NCBI RefSeq assembly: GCF_964656455.1
Contig: NC_135719.1
Coordinates: 73,644,283 to 73,708,282 of the forward strand
Source: Halichoerus grypus
Lineage: Eukaryota > Chordata > Mammalia > Carnivora > Phocidae
Reading direction: 5' to 3'
Length of the DNA stretch: 64,000 nt
Each line of letters opens with the position of its first letter. Positions within the stretch are counted from its first letter, which is position 1. The notes under the pieces are model-generated. The model was given only the letters and a program-made list of their open reading frames with translations. It made no database searches and was not told where the DNA came from. The translations under genes were made by a program, and so were the position numbers. This document shows positions 11,295 to 23,068 of the stretch, piece after piece.

Positions 11295-11535
11295 AATTGT
11301 TCATGATCGGGCGCCTGCGTGGCTCAGTTGGTTAAGCGACTGCCTTCGGCTCAGGTCATGATCCTGGAGTCCCTGGATGGAGTCCTGCATCGGGCTCCCT
11401 GCTTGGCAGGGAGTCTGCTTCTCCCTCTGACCCTCCCCCCTCTCATGTGCTCTCTCTCTCTCTCTCTCTCTCTCATTCTCTCTCTCTCAAATAAATAAAT
11501 AAAAAATCTTTAAAAAAAAAAAATTGTTCATGATC
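11295..11535 (+). mobile_element. SINEC: CAN SINE (plus) with 14-bp TSD
   Basis: The body is 11309-11521: head GGGCGCCTGCGTGGCTCAGT with a tRNA A-box-like segment, a (CT)n tract at 11450-11488, then AAATAAATAAATAAA and an A tail. The TSD AATTGTTCATGATC occurs at 11295-11308 and 11522-11535. Confidence 0.95.
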
Positions 11536-12599
11536 ACACAAAATCCCTTGACTGCTATTGTTCACACCAACCACGCAACGCTATAGCAGGAGTTTTGGAA
11601 ATACCTTTGAATTTTTCTGAATGGAACACATACTCAGAGGGACAGAGAAGGGTTCAAACTGGGTTGCATTTATTTTTGGTCCTCTGTCTGTTCTCCTCAT
11701 ACCTCACAGCGCTTCAATCCAAAGCATATTTTTATCAAATTTAGAACTTCTTGGTTCAGTCAAGTGTTAATTGAATACTGCATCTATAGCACCAGAGAGG
11801 TAGAGTGTCTGAAAGTCAATTATTTCCTATTTTGAGAGGCTATAACCACCCCAATACCACCCATCACTATTGAGCATGTATGAGTTTCTTTAATAATGTT
11901 TTTACCTATAAATGATCTTTTGGCAGGGGCCATGTGACCACAACAAAGTCACTGGAAATCTTTGAAAAAGAAAATATTTTGGTATAAAGAGTATAAAAAA
12001 TGACACTTTGTTGCAGTTTTTCCAAGCAAATTATAACTGCCTGTCATGCAGACAAGGGTTGCCATGGTAAGCAGTTTTTGTGAATAGGTAAACCATATAA
12101 AAGTGACACAGAGCATGTTTGAAGCTGTGGGAAAGGGAAGTTCAGGTTGCCTGGAGCAAGAATAAGTTCAGTATTTAAAATCATGGGAGAGCCACAACAC
12201 CCTTTCCCAAATGGGTGGTGCAGGCAAATGTCTAGTTTTCTTTCTCAGCATAGGAAATACTACTGGTTAGTGGGACCAGAGGATCACAGAAATATTACCA
12301 GCAGGTTAGGATTCATTGTTTGTTGGTTCTAAGGAAAATGAACCTCTCATATCTTCAATATACATTGTTGTCATGGTGCCAGGGAGATAGCAGAACTTGA
12401 GATACGCAGTCCTCAAACAATAGCCAAAAGGCTGGTAAAATCCCCTAACTCTAATAGAGTTAGTAAAATTATTTAGTAGGACAGTCTCATTTTTCTAGTT
12501 ATCCCTAATTCAAGAACTGTCCTGTTTACTGCTTCACTTGATATCATTGAACAAAATGGAGACATTACTCAATATATATCCTAGTTTTTAATGCTTCTG
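11536..12599. other. Unassigned non-coding DNA
   Basis: I see no gene and no repeat that I can name. Confidence 0.5.
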
Positions 12600-12850
12600 T
12601 GCTCTCTCACTTTTAGGCCCTCTTTTTTCTAGCAACACTTTTCTTCAGTGATTCACCTAGCCTCACAGCTTTAATACTCTGTGTGGACTGCTGGGTCCCT
12701 CATCTAAACCTCCAGCCTGGAGCTCCCTGCCCCCATCCTCAGATCAGTACATACACTGTGCCTACGAATATCTCTGTTTGCATCTCTAACAGATACCCTC
12801 CTCATCAATATAGTAAGCTAATCATGAGCTAAGTTATCTCCTTCCACATA
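12600..12850 (+). mobile_element. L2: Possible L2 3'-region fragment
   Basis: Blocks resembling the L2 3' region appear in order: 'AAACCTCCAGCCTGGAGCTC', then 'CATACACTGTGCCTACGAAT', then 'TTGCATCTCTAACAGATACC'. The same series is recognisable at about 26060-26130. Diverged, with uncertain boundaries. Confidence 0.45.
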
Positions 12851-14119
12851 AAATGTCTAAAAAAACGGCAGATGTTGGGATTTAAACAGATAAAGTAATT
12901 AGGTGTTCAAAAATGAGAAAAGACAATACACAAATAGAAAACTCTTAGGAGTCCCAGAAGATGGCAAACAGATAGGATTTGTTGAATACTAGAAGTGGAG
13001 GTGAAAAGAAATGGGAAAGAGGAGGAGGAGGAAAGGAAAGCTGCTTAGGATACCTCAGCAAGGGCAGCCAGGTGAATTGACAGTGTCACAGTCTGGACCA
13101 AGCATCTATGACAGGGATTTCTTTTTCTAAGTAGTGGCAGGGGTGTGTGAGCTTGGGTCAGAGAGACATGGCCACACCCAGGGTGCTGGCAGTACCTGGG
13201 AAAAATGGAAATCATCTGTACCTACAAGACTAGCTGCTCAGGTACAGCACCAGGAAGCATGTCCCACTCCTCCTCAAAGCTCAGTGAGAAATGGGCAGAA
13301 TATCTTCTCAGCAGACTCTCCCATCTTTCCCCTTAGTAGGTCTTAGACTCATACATTGTTTCACAGGATGTCACAGTCTCAAGGATGGACACAAAATCAA
13401 GAATTGCCAAATACCGTGAAAAACCAAGAGTTCTAAAACTAAACAATAGGATCAATAAATACAAATGCTTGGACTAGAAGAAACAGAATTAATGGAGCAA
13501 AGGCAAAAAACCATAAAAATAAGAATAATGGCTATACTCAGAGGGATAAAGCAAAAGAGCATGCTCATAAAACACACACATAAGAACAGGCTATTCTAAA
13601 CCATTCTGTTCTAGGATCCTCGTCTGAAAGAGCTGGCCTTAAAAGAAGCAGAGACTCAGAAGTTGCCAGTCCAGAGGAATGTGGTTATTCCAAGGCAGTC
13701 AGCAAATAGGGAATGACAGTCTGAAGGTAGCACTGTAGTTGTGAGCTACAGCAGAGGACCTCAGAGCCTTAGGCAGGGGCTTTAAATTATATCTGAAATA
13801 CCTACCCTCTCCCCATACACACCTGCAGCCATCCCCTTCCTTGCCAGGGTCTCTAAGGAGATGATAGTCTTTTTCGGGAGCCACAACTGAATGGGGACAA
13901 TCATGGTATACATATGACATTCACGGGATTCTCAGGAATGGAGGAAAACACTTACAGAAAAACCAAGATGCCATGCTAACTTAAGATTGGGGGCTCTGAG
14001 TGTTGAGATTTGGGAATGCCCAGAAGTTAAATATGGCCTAGGGATACAAATATAGAAAGACATAGTTTCTCCATTATGGAGACGAAAATTAATTAGAATA
14101 AAAATAATAGTAATGACAA
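12851..14119. other. Unassigned non-coding DNA
   Basis: An open frame of 70 codons at 13134-13346 has no recognisable domain and no Kozak or splice context, so I do not call it a gene. Nothing else is identified. Confidence 0.5.
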
Positions 14120-14345
14120 TAAACCTTATTGATTCTTCTGTGTCAGACTCTCTGCTAAACAGTTTACATACTTTATTCCATTCAAGCTTTTTAGAAATCA
14201 CATGAAATCAGTACAATTATTATCAATTTTCAGATGAAGAAAATGAAGCTTGTAATGATAATGTGACTTATCTGAACTGGCAAGGTTTGGAGTCAGTTGA
14301 ATCCAAACAGTTCAGAGGTCATCTGCTTAACCACTGTGTTCATTG
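14120..14345 (-). mobile_element. MIR: MIR SINE (minus)
   Basis: Antisense MIR landmarks occur in order: 'CAGTTTACATACTTTATTCC', 'ATTATTATCAATTTTCAGAT', 'GATGAAGAAAATGAAGC', a diverged 'GTGACTTATCTGAACTGGC', and 'CTTAACCACTGTG'. No TSD is visible, as expected for an ancient element. Confidence 0.75.
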
Positions 14346-15506
14346 GCTTCCTAATAGCGCTGTGAGGAAACAAACCTATTAACATTACAGTCACAGTATC
14401 CCCTAATCACATGAAAAACAAACTTGCAATTGCCCTTCGAATTCCTGGAGGCAGATCATGCCTACAACATACAGAATATTAAGGCAGCAGCACCATAGAA
14501 GGGCTTGCTGTTAGCTAGTGCCTGCTTGGCCACTCGAATGAGAGGTGGAGGAGGACGCTTGGAGCAGGGGTTCAGCTGGATCCGGGGGTAGGAAATACAG
14601 ATTTCAATGGGAATGCATATTTTTGCCCAGAGGAGTCCAGGAAGGATTCTCAAGGGCAGTAATGTTTGAATAAACCCTGGATTGGGAATATAGCAGAAGA
14701 GGACTACAGTCAGGCGGCTTGGGTTGAAGATCTCTAGTCTATGGGAAAATAGGCCAGGGAAAAACAGGATCCCAAGGTTGGACAACTGAACTACTATATA
14801 TATATATATATTATTAAAGACTGAGACTCGGGGAGATAAGATTGGGACAGAGTCAAAAGGGATGTTAATAAGAAGACAAAAATCCAATTAATGAAACTGT
14901 GAGATAAGATCCAAGGAACATCAATCAGTAAGTTGGCTTGAAATGAATTCCTTGAGAATGGAACTAGAGCTCTGACTCCCCTAAGACAGGATTGATTGCA
15001 ATAAAGGAACCTTTGCTGAGCCTGTGGGGTGTACCCAGTCACAAAAGAGGAAGAATATGAGAAAGAATAACTAGGCATCTGTCACTATCTAGTAATCTAG
15101 TCTCTGGCATTTTTTTTTCCTCTAATGTGTTTTTAGGTGTTATGTAAAAGTTTCTCCTTCTTCAGTACCCAACACACAACCACACACACACACACGTTGC
15201 TAACTGAAAGTTATTTTCTTTGTTTTCAATCAGGCAGCACTGTTGAAGTATTATCAAGAGATGAAATTCTTTTGCCCTGTCTAAAGTTGGAAGTAACATG
15301 AAACTTACTTAGATTTATGTAGATCATCTTTAATGAGTGTTTGAGTCAGTAAATCTCAGAAATACTAAAAGGTAACAATATATAAAAATTATTGAGTTCT
15401 TATAGAAGATAATATAACATGAAGGACTAGATATCCAACTCCAAAACTTGGACTTAGAGTTTTTAAAATTTATTTAAGAAATTTGTCTTTTATCTGTTTT
15501 TAATTT
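14346..15506. other. Unassigned DNA with short TA and CA runs
   Basis: A (TA)n run lies at about 14794-14811 and a (CA)n run at about 15179-15195. I recognise no gene. Confidence 0.5.
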
Positions 15507-15578
15507 GGTGGTCCATTTGGTGGTCCATTTGGTGGTCCATTTGGTGGTCCATTTGGTGGTCCATTTGGTGGTGCATTT
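15507..15578. repeat. 12-bp minisatellite, six units
   Basis: Six head-to-tail copies of GGTGGTCCATTT are present. The first five are identical and the sixth has one change (GGTGGTGCATTT). The array is preceded by TTAATTT and followed by GGTGCAGATAC. A frame reading FGGP repeats exists but is closed by a TAA just upstream at 15501-15503, so it is not coding. Confidence 0.95.
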
Positions 15579-18114
15579 GGTGCAGATACTGATGGTATCT
15601 TTGCTTCAAGAATTTATTGTATAGAGTCAAGAAAGTCTTCTCTCAGGAGGTACATCTTGCCCAAAGTTGACCCTCAATAGCAAAACTGGCTAAACTTGTA
15701 TGTGTTCTTACATGTAGTGTATGGCATCCAGGGCTAGGCTCTCTGGGTCCTGAGTCCTGGTGCCCCGGCCTCCTCTTCTGGATTTACATTCCTGAGAAGG
15801 ACCTTGTCTCTTCATCTCTACCTGGAGGAACAATAGGGCCCTTCTTCTCAGGGAACCACAATTTGCTGTTAATAGTATAGAAGTAATACTGTAGAAATTC
15901 ACATAATGATGGACAGAAAGAAATAAGGAAAATTCCTAGGAGAGGTCTATGACTGTAATTTGTTTTTGTATTGACTCCCAAAGTGTGAACTATGATGGCA
16001 GAGTCTGTCTTTCTTTCTAGGATATGTGTTAATGTGCCCAAAGGCTAGTAAGCATTGAGTGCATTTAATATGCATGATAAATAAAGGCATGAAGCCACCA
16101 ATTTTGTTTAAAAATGGTTTATTTATTTTCTAAAAGTGAAAACTTCTCCATAAATGAAACTTGAGGAAACACTCTATTAGTCTGAAGTCCTCTGAAGTAG
16201 GAAACTATTAATTCAGATTCTGGAGAAAAGAATATACAAGTCACTGGGTGATTCTGTGCCACTCTCCCTACATCCTATTGGCTCTCTTCCTGCTAGAAAA
16301 AAAGGGGAAAGGATTGGGAAGAGACAGACTTCTGGGCACCAAGTGCAGTGCAGAGCCAGCCCCCCAAAGCGACAAGCCTAAAATCCACATGTTGAATGAA
16401 ACAAGTAAGGAAGAATCATGGCAGTCAGCATTCTAAATTGTGTGTCCTGTGCCTTACTCTTTGTAAAATTAGGGCCACTTTCTGTTTCAATTCACTCTTT
16501 TTCCTGTGTTCAGTGAAACTAAGCCAGAAATTGACCCAGAATTCTCCAGGCATGTTGGTCAACCATGGCTTTAACAGATGTGTCCTTTCTTTCTGGTTCA
16601 ATCCCTTTACCTCATGGCTCCAGAAGAGGGAGAACTTTTTTACTTTGTCCTCATCATCTAGCATGCCCATGTCTGAGTTTTATAAATTGTTAAATATGTT
16701 TTATGAATATTTTTTGTATAGTCAATATTTAATAAAAATATTAAATATATATAAAATCAAACCAGCTGTTTTTCTCAGCTTCTGAGTTATATTGCCAGGT
16801 ATTTACAAGTCCAAGGCCACTGCATTATGGTAATAAGTCCAAAAAACTGGCAAGAAAGCATGTTAGCTAAACATAAGTCTAGAAGAATGAACCAATATTA
16901 AGACCAATATTATTTTTTTGGATTTTGAAGGTCCATTTCCTCCCTGAAGTTGATGGTTTTCTACTGTGGAAGATCCGTATTTCTGCTTGTTTAGACCAAA
17001 GGTACTAGCGATGCCAAAATTGAGTTTCAGCTTTGATATGACAACCTAGTTTGTCACAGACAGAAGCCCTATCCTGTACCACTCTCTGAGTGCCAGTAGC
17101 TTTTTGCACAGGAAACTCAGTGCAAATGTGTGTTTGGAGCCCAGCAACCATTGGTGTCATCTGGAAAAACAAATCCAAGTATAGGGTTCCACTAGCATAC
17201 TTTTCAGTCATTCATTCAATAATAATATATTCTTTATATATTAACACTTGGGTGACCAAAGACACAGCCATTCTTGTTGGATTTGAATGTAGTATGTTCA
17301 GGCCAGCACATACTTTGAGTGTGTAGACTTGATCTGAGTTATTTATACCTTGATTTTGATTGATTTTCAAATTTTTGTTTTTATTAAACACAGCATATAT
17401 GAGGTGGTGCTTAATTTGATTTCTTAAAGCTGTGATAAGAATGGTTTTCCAGAGAAGTATTAATTAGCATTGGTCATTTGAAACCTATGGCTAACTTTCA
17501 TTTTTACAAAACTCCCACTTACTGCTAAAGGCTTTTTCTTTCCTGTGTCTTCATGGAACTCAGTATATCTGTAAGTAACCTAAATCTTTTCACAAAACAA
17601 ATTCCACAGTTAATTATTTGTTTTAGCCCTGAAAATTCCTTTTTATTCAGGATTTTTGAGCTCTTTCTAAGGTTGTGCTGTTGAGTGTATTTTGTATGAG
17701 AACTCCTGATAAATTAGTTATTGAGAAAGTGGCCATTTGGAGTTCTCGCTCTCATGGTATGACCAGCTTTGGACCACAAATCTAATGTTATTGAATTAAC
17801 ACTGACACAGATTCCTTTATCAAAAATAGTAATTTTTTTTGTTACACTGTGTAATGGGAAGTCTATGCATGCATAACAAAATGGACAACTCCAGATTTAC
17901 ATTCTGCAAATTCTAAAATTAAGGTCATGTTCTTTGAATTCACTGTTTCCAATAGCACTTGCACGCTTCCTTTTTTCCTTCATAGTAACCAAGAGTCTAT
18001 CATGCTTGCTTAAAAGCCCCAGGTTTAGTGTTTGAGCTGGCAATACAGTTTTTACTTCCTACCTGCAATATAGTGAAAAAAAAGTCAAAAGATTCAACTT
18101 CAAGGGTTTGGAAA
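15579..18114. other. Unassigned non-coding DNA
   Basis: The longest open frame (129 codons at 16396) has no recognisable domain and an AT-driven composition, so it is not supported as a gene. The stretch has no repeat that I can name. Confidence 0.5.
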
Positions 18115-18258
18115 GCTCATTACACTTTTCTGAGCATTTGCTTCCTTGTCTTCAAAATGGAGGCGATAATGTCATTCTTGTTTGTGAGGATTAAATGTGA
18201 TAATGGATGTAAAATTATTCATAACTATAAAGTGGGTATAAATATGGGTTATTATTAG
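18115..18258 (+). mobile_element. MIR: MIR-type SINE fragment (plus)
   Basis: Sense MIR 3' landmarks occur in order: 'TTCTGAGCATTTGCTTCC', 'TCTTCAAAATGGAGGCGATA', 'GTGAGGATTAAATGTGATAA', then a degraded end 'GGGTTATTATTAG'. Confidence 0.75.
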
Positions 18259-19007
18259 TCTTTTAGCAGCTATATTAAAGGTGGAGGTGCTTCCTCAAAT
18301 TCCTTGTAATCTTCTAGTGGATTAAAAGCAAAATTTCCTCCATTCAGTCACGAGTATGCTTGGTGACGTTGATGTAATATTTACGTTTCACTCCTATATG
18401 TGGAATCCTGATTAAACCTACAGATTGTATTTTCACTTATAATCCCCCTGTGTCTGATGATAGGAACTCCTGTCTTTAGCAGAAAGATAGTTATTTGTGC
18501 CAGGGTGTAGAGTGTGATGTTTAGGAATCTTAAATGTTTTACTATGTACTTGAATTCTAACAATGAAACTGGAAAAATGGTAGGGATTTCAAGATGGATT
18601 CTGGAGAGTGATCAGACAAGCATGCTTTTATGCCATTTCCATCATTTTGAATTTTAAATCACCTTTTAAAGGGCACTAACGCATTCTTGCAAATTAGTCT
18701 GCTCTCCAATTAATGCGCCCAACATGACAATAAGACCGATTTCAGCTTGGCTAAGCAAACCAGTCAACCAGGAGTGTGTGACTTGAGGACTTGGAAAGCT
18801 TGTTTGAGTCCGCATTTCCTTCCCCCTCCCTCCTCTGGGGCCCTTTTAACAGCTTAGATCTAATTAGGCCAGTTAATCCACCTAAAACCAGTAGATAGAA
18901 GAGTTTCTATCAAAACCCTCCCACTACTTGTAACAATATGAAAATATGTTTCAATATTGTCAAATTTAATTGCTACATTAACAATGGCAGTGCATTTCTT
19001 AATCCAG
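18259..19007. other. Unassigned, possibly conserved non-coding DNA
   Basis: No repeat is recognised. The subregion at about 18650-18850 has balanced, non-repetitive composition with homeodomain-like TTAAT and ATTAATG cores, which is compatible with a conserved element but is not evidence of one. Confidence 0.4.
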
Positions 19008-19318
19008 ATCAGTGCTGTCCAATAGAAATATTTTGTGGACCACATATATAATTTTTAATTTTCTAGTAGCTACATCACAAGAAAATTTTTTAAAAAAGTG
19101 AGATTGACTTTAACATATTTTATTTAACCCATTATATCCAAATTATTATCATTTCAACATTCAATCTTTATAAAACAATGTTAGTGTGATATTTTACATT
19201 TTTTTGTACATCTTCAAAATCCAATGTGTATTCTATAATGCATCAGACTTTGGATCTTTCAAGTGCTCAATAGCCACATGTGGCTAATGGCTACCATATT
19301 TGACAGACCAGGTCTAGA
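19008..19318. mobile_element. Ancient hAT/MER1-type DNA transposon fragment
   Basis: The ends read AGTGCTGTCCAATAGAAAT on the left and 'GCCACATGTGGCTAATGGCT' then 'ACCATATTTGACAGACCAGG' on the right, forming imperfect terminal inverted repeats (CTGTCCAATA against TATTTGACAG). This is a familiar non-autonomous MER1-group element in mammals. I am unsure of the exact family name. Confidence 0.7.
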
Positions 19319-20429
19319 TCATGAGAATTCTTTCCTTGGTAAGCCCATTTCATGACATTTACTGATACACATAAGGTTTCTTCATTGTCTCTTTATTTTC
19401 CAGACCATGCACATTTTTGACATGCATTAAATTTTATAAAAGTAGACTGCAAATGGTAGTGATGAGAAATGCCAGGTTTTATTACAAGAAAGTGTTCATA
19501 AATAGAAATGACTTTGTGTTTTCAATCAAAAAGTAAATAATGCTTGCATGGAAATATGGGCGTCAGATTTTCCAAAGGAAAATTGAAGAGTGGGGTGCAA
19601 GAAGAAACCAATTATGTACTTTATGAATGTAGAGATGTGCTATTTCCCAAGTTCCTGTAGAAAAATAGTGATTTTGAGCTATAAGAAATGTTAAGTCATA
19701 GTAAGAAATAGTCCTTTGTGGTGTTCTTGTCTGAAAGCTATTTATTAAATGCCTGCCTTCGGGTGGTTAGAATTGAACACCATACCAATGAGGATTGCCC
19801 CTGCCATATTGGATCTTTTAAGTTAAAATAGGCCATAGGAATGCAAATGTACAGATTTATGGATTTTCTAAAATGCTTGCTTCCCTTACCACCCACAAAA
19901 TTATTTTCTTTCTTAATTTTGCATTTTTTGGGGCAGCTTTTCCTTCCCTTTACTTCTGTTTACTGAATTTGGCATAATCTTGAGGGAGTAGAAAACTGGG
20001 TAGGGAAACTGCATACCCAGGAAATCTTTCATTTCTATGCAAAAGGAAATGTATCCTTAATGTTTCTTTAGGCCTTCCTTCTTCTAATATCTAACATCTA
20101 GCTTTAATGGATATGACACTTGAGACACAGATGCAGAGATTATAACAGAAAAAATGTTCTCAGCACTGCTGACATGTATGGGACCAGGCTGAGTCTATGG
20201 TCTAGGGGTTCATTGGTAGGTGGTCTCAGAACCACCAGGAGCATCTTATTTATCTCCAGCCCAATTACTATTGAGGCTATATCTTCCCATGGAAGGGGAA
20301 ATACTGTGTTCCTGTATCTTAAGGCATGTGAAAACTTATTAATAGATAATTGTAATTATTATTATAGAAAATACTTTATCTATAGATTTTAGAAATAGTC
20401 AAAATAAAAGTATATATGTTACACATACA
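19319..20429. other. Unassigned non-coding DNA
   Basis: I recognise no gene or repeat family. Confidence 0.5.
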
Positions 20430-20562
20430 CTTTTTTTTTAAAGTAGGCTCCACATCCAGCATGGAGCTCAAAATGGGGCTTGAACACACAACCCTGAGAT
20501 TTAAGACTAGAGCTGATATTAAGAGTCAAACACTCAACTGAATGAGCCAACCAGGCACCCCA
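20430..20562 (-). mobile_element. SINEC: Old CAN SINE (minus), truncated
   Basis: Antisense head blocks 'ACTGAATGAGCCAACCAGGC' and 'AACCCTGAGATTTAAGACTA' are recognisable, with a T-run at 20431-20440. It lacks the purine-rich central tract and is diverged, so it is older than most SINEs here. Confidence 0.8.
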
Positions 20563-20576
20563 CATATACACTTTTT

Positions 20577-20757
20577 AAATTATTTTTATTATTTTTAAAG
20601 GGGGGAGGGGCAGATGGAGAGAGAGAATCTTAAGCAGGCTCCACACCCACCATGGAGCCCGATGCGGGGAGGGGGAGGGGGAGGGGGTGTTGATCTCATG
20701 ACCCTGAGATCATGACCTGAGCTGAAATCAAGAGTTGGATGCTTAGCCAGCTGAGCC
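20577..20757 (-). mobile_element. SINEC: CAN SINE (minus) with G-rich expansion
   Basis: Antisense SINE blocks: 'GATCATGACCTGAGCTGAAA', 'CTTAGCCAGCTGAGCCA' and 'AGCAGGCTCCACACCCACCA'. The head is truncated. A run of GGGGGA units at about 20665-20688 expands the element's G-rich tract. Confidence 0.85.
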
Positions 20758-20949
20758 ATTTTTTTTATACTTTTATAAATATAATCATTAGAAGTGATTC
20801 ACTATAAATACATGTTTATTATGTATATATTATATATATACACTAAATTACCAAATATGTAAAATAATTCACCATCATTTAAAAATTAGTTCATTTATCT
20901 TTAAAAGCTATATCCAAATATTGATCCACTATCTTTTGCTCAATTTAAC

Positions 20950-21150
20950 ATGTATAAATATCACCTGGGGTGCATGATATATATTGATTTCCAGAGCTTT
21001 CCTCCCAGAGATTCAAATTCAGTAGGTATGATGTGGGACCCAGGGATCTGAACGCATTCAGACTCTCTCAGGTGGTCTTGAAGATCACACTTAGAAAGAT
21101 GTGTCTCCATCTGGATGAACATCAATCAGAATTATCTATACAGGTTTAGG
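20950..21150 (+). mobile_element. MER5A: MER5A-like hAT-Charlie fragment
   Basis: The landmarks of MER5A appear in order: 'ATCACCTGGGGTGCATGATA', 'GAGATTCAAATTCAGTAGGT', 'GTGGGACCCAGGGATCTGAA' and 'TCAGGTGGTCTTGAAGATCA'. It is diverged and non-coding. Confidence 0.65.
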
Positions 21151-22439
21151 GATTGCTACCTTCACAGATGGATTAATTATTGCTAGCAATGCTGATAAGC
21201 TTAAGGTCAAATCAGTTAATAAGTGTTAGTTCCTTGTACAGGCAGGATTTGATTAACTGATGCTTTTAATATTTTAAAATACTGTACTGCCTAACTCAGG
21301 CATTCAGCACCTTAAAAAAATCAATAAATAATTTGCATTTTAGAAAGAGCAATGAAAATGTTTAAAAACATTACAGTCATTGGTCATTAAAGATGCTTGT
21401 CTCTTTTTAAGTGCTAACTATGAAAAGTAGAAATGAATACAGATACTCTTTCTAAATATAAAGTAGTCCTCTCAGAAGGAGTCTATTTTGTATTTGCTAA
21501 GGTATTCCTTAATTTATATTATTAAAGAAATGCTCTTATTTTTTGAAATGAAAAATTATGCTTTTTGCTACTAAAAATGGCAACATCTTTTATCTTGAAA
21601 TATATTATGCAGAAATACCTGTGTGATAGATTTTTTTCAGCCCAGCTCCATCTGTCAACAGGTAGTTTTAAGCATTGACTTCTAGGCAGCATAGGTGACA
21701 GACTCTGATAATTTGATCTTGTTCCTCTGAGCAAAACTGGGAAGCTGCAGATACATTTTAAAGTCTCATAGCTGAACCTGGCTGTACCTTCCTTTACTTC
21801 AAAATTTAGGTTTTATTAGCCTTTTAGTCACCATGTTTGGTGAGAAATTATGTTTCGTGGTGGAGACGAGAATTGTAGTGACTGAATATTGACACCAAAA
21901 AGAAATTCTTCACTTCTCCATTTTAGAAAATTATGATCCTATTGCTCTCATAAAAAGTAATGAAAATTAAACTTATCCAAATTATAGTATTATGTGCTAA
22001 ATACACAAAATATTATATACTAAATTAAATATGTATATTCAATATGAGTAGTTAAGTGTATTTATTTTATACTATCATAGGGTGAAAATGGGAAAATCTC
22101 TATTTGCCAGGGAAGTTCAGAACAAAACATTCACAATTCTTAGTATCTGAAATCACTCCCTGGAATGGGCCATGTATAACAACATCTAGCCCTAGAATTA
22201 CCAAGTATATGTAACTAAGCCCTAGACTTACCAAGTATATGTTAACTAACTGTAATGTAAATAAAAACTTGGGAAGAAAAAAAGAGCAAGAATTACCATC
22301 AAATGTATTCATAAGGACCAAACTTATTTTTCTTCATGAGTATTAGGTTAGTGAGAAAACAGAAATTACAACCATGTTTTTTAAGTTTCTCTAAAGGGAC
22401 CCAAAATCGAGGATGTATAAAACTGAGGCAAAAGGCTTA
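21151..22439. other. Unassigned AT-rich DNA with a 30-bp duplication
   Basis: Two adjacent copies of a 30-bp unit lie at 22188-22217 and 22218-22248, each beginning AGCCCTAGA and containing ACCAAGTATATG. I recognise nothing else. Confidence 0.5.
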
Positions 22440-22502
22440 AAATTTATTTTCTAAGAACAGGTTGAATTATTTTTCTGATTATAAAGAATTACATGCTGAT
22501 TT

Positions 22503-22534
<32 letters not shown>

Positions 22535-22844
22535 AAGAACATGGAAAGCCAAGAAAAGATAAAGAAAAAAAATTAACCAGAATCCACAGTCTACAGTACA
22601 GATATAATTACTGTTAAAGGATTTCACTTATGTATATATAAAAAGTATACACATATATTTTCACATGATTCAGATATAACATTTTATGTGCTGTTTTAAT
22701 AAAACTGAACTCTAAATCCACTTTAAATTGTTTTATGTCAGTCGTTGTATTTTAACTTTTGAGTGTTACATAATATGCCAAAGAATTGTTATATAATTAC
22801 TTGAATTGAATACTTTAATTTGAGACATTTAGGGCCCCAAGTTT
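22440..22844 (-). mobile_element. L1: Ancient L1 3' region, left part
   Basis: Diverged antisense L1 3' end: AT-rich blocks with a (TA)n run at 22503-22534, then 'TGTTAAAGGATTTCACTTAT', and finally 'GAGACATTTAGGGCCCCAAG', which corresponds to the L1 'GGACATTTAGGTTGTTTCC' block. It is cut at 22844 by an insertion and resumes at 23719. The 5' boundary is approximate. Confidence 0.6.
22831..22844. repeat. Target-site duplication, left copy
   Basis: AGGGCCCCAAGTTT recurs exactly at 23705-23718. The ancient L1 sequence reads continuously across the two copies when everything between is removed. Confidence 0.85.
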
Positions 22845-23068
22845 GTTTGTTGTTGGTGGTGGTGGTGGTTTGTTGTTGTTTTTTTCCAGTTTGTGGACTG
22901 GAGTCTGTATATTCATTATAGAAAACAATAAACTATAAATCCTAGACTCATTGGGTCTTTTCTCTATATGGACACTGCATTCAAAAAAGTACCATCTAAA
23001 CAGCTAAGAATGATTAAAAAATTAAACGAAATTCTGAGCTTTAACTTGCATTGCTCAAAAATCTTTAC

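Noticed and set aside
11309..11400. tRNA-like head of a SINE (A and B boxes)
   Set aside because: It is the tRNA-Lys-derived part of a CAN SINE, lacks a foldable tRNA with anticodon arm and mature 3' end, and is flanked by SINE TSDs. The same applies to the other SINE heads.
14462..14887. 141-codon open reading frame on the minus strand
   Set aside because: It runs through a TA microsatellite and shows no recognisable domain. Not credible as a gene.
15504..15590. Possible glycine-rich FGGP-repeat peptide
   Set aside because: A TAA immediately upstream closes the frame, and no start or splice site feeds it.
16396..16785. 129-codon open reading frame
   Set aside because: AT-driven composition, no domain, no splice or promoter context, and no sign of codon bias. 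Chance open frame.
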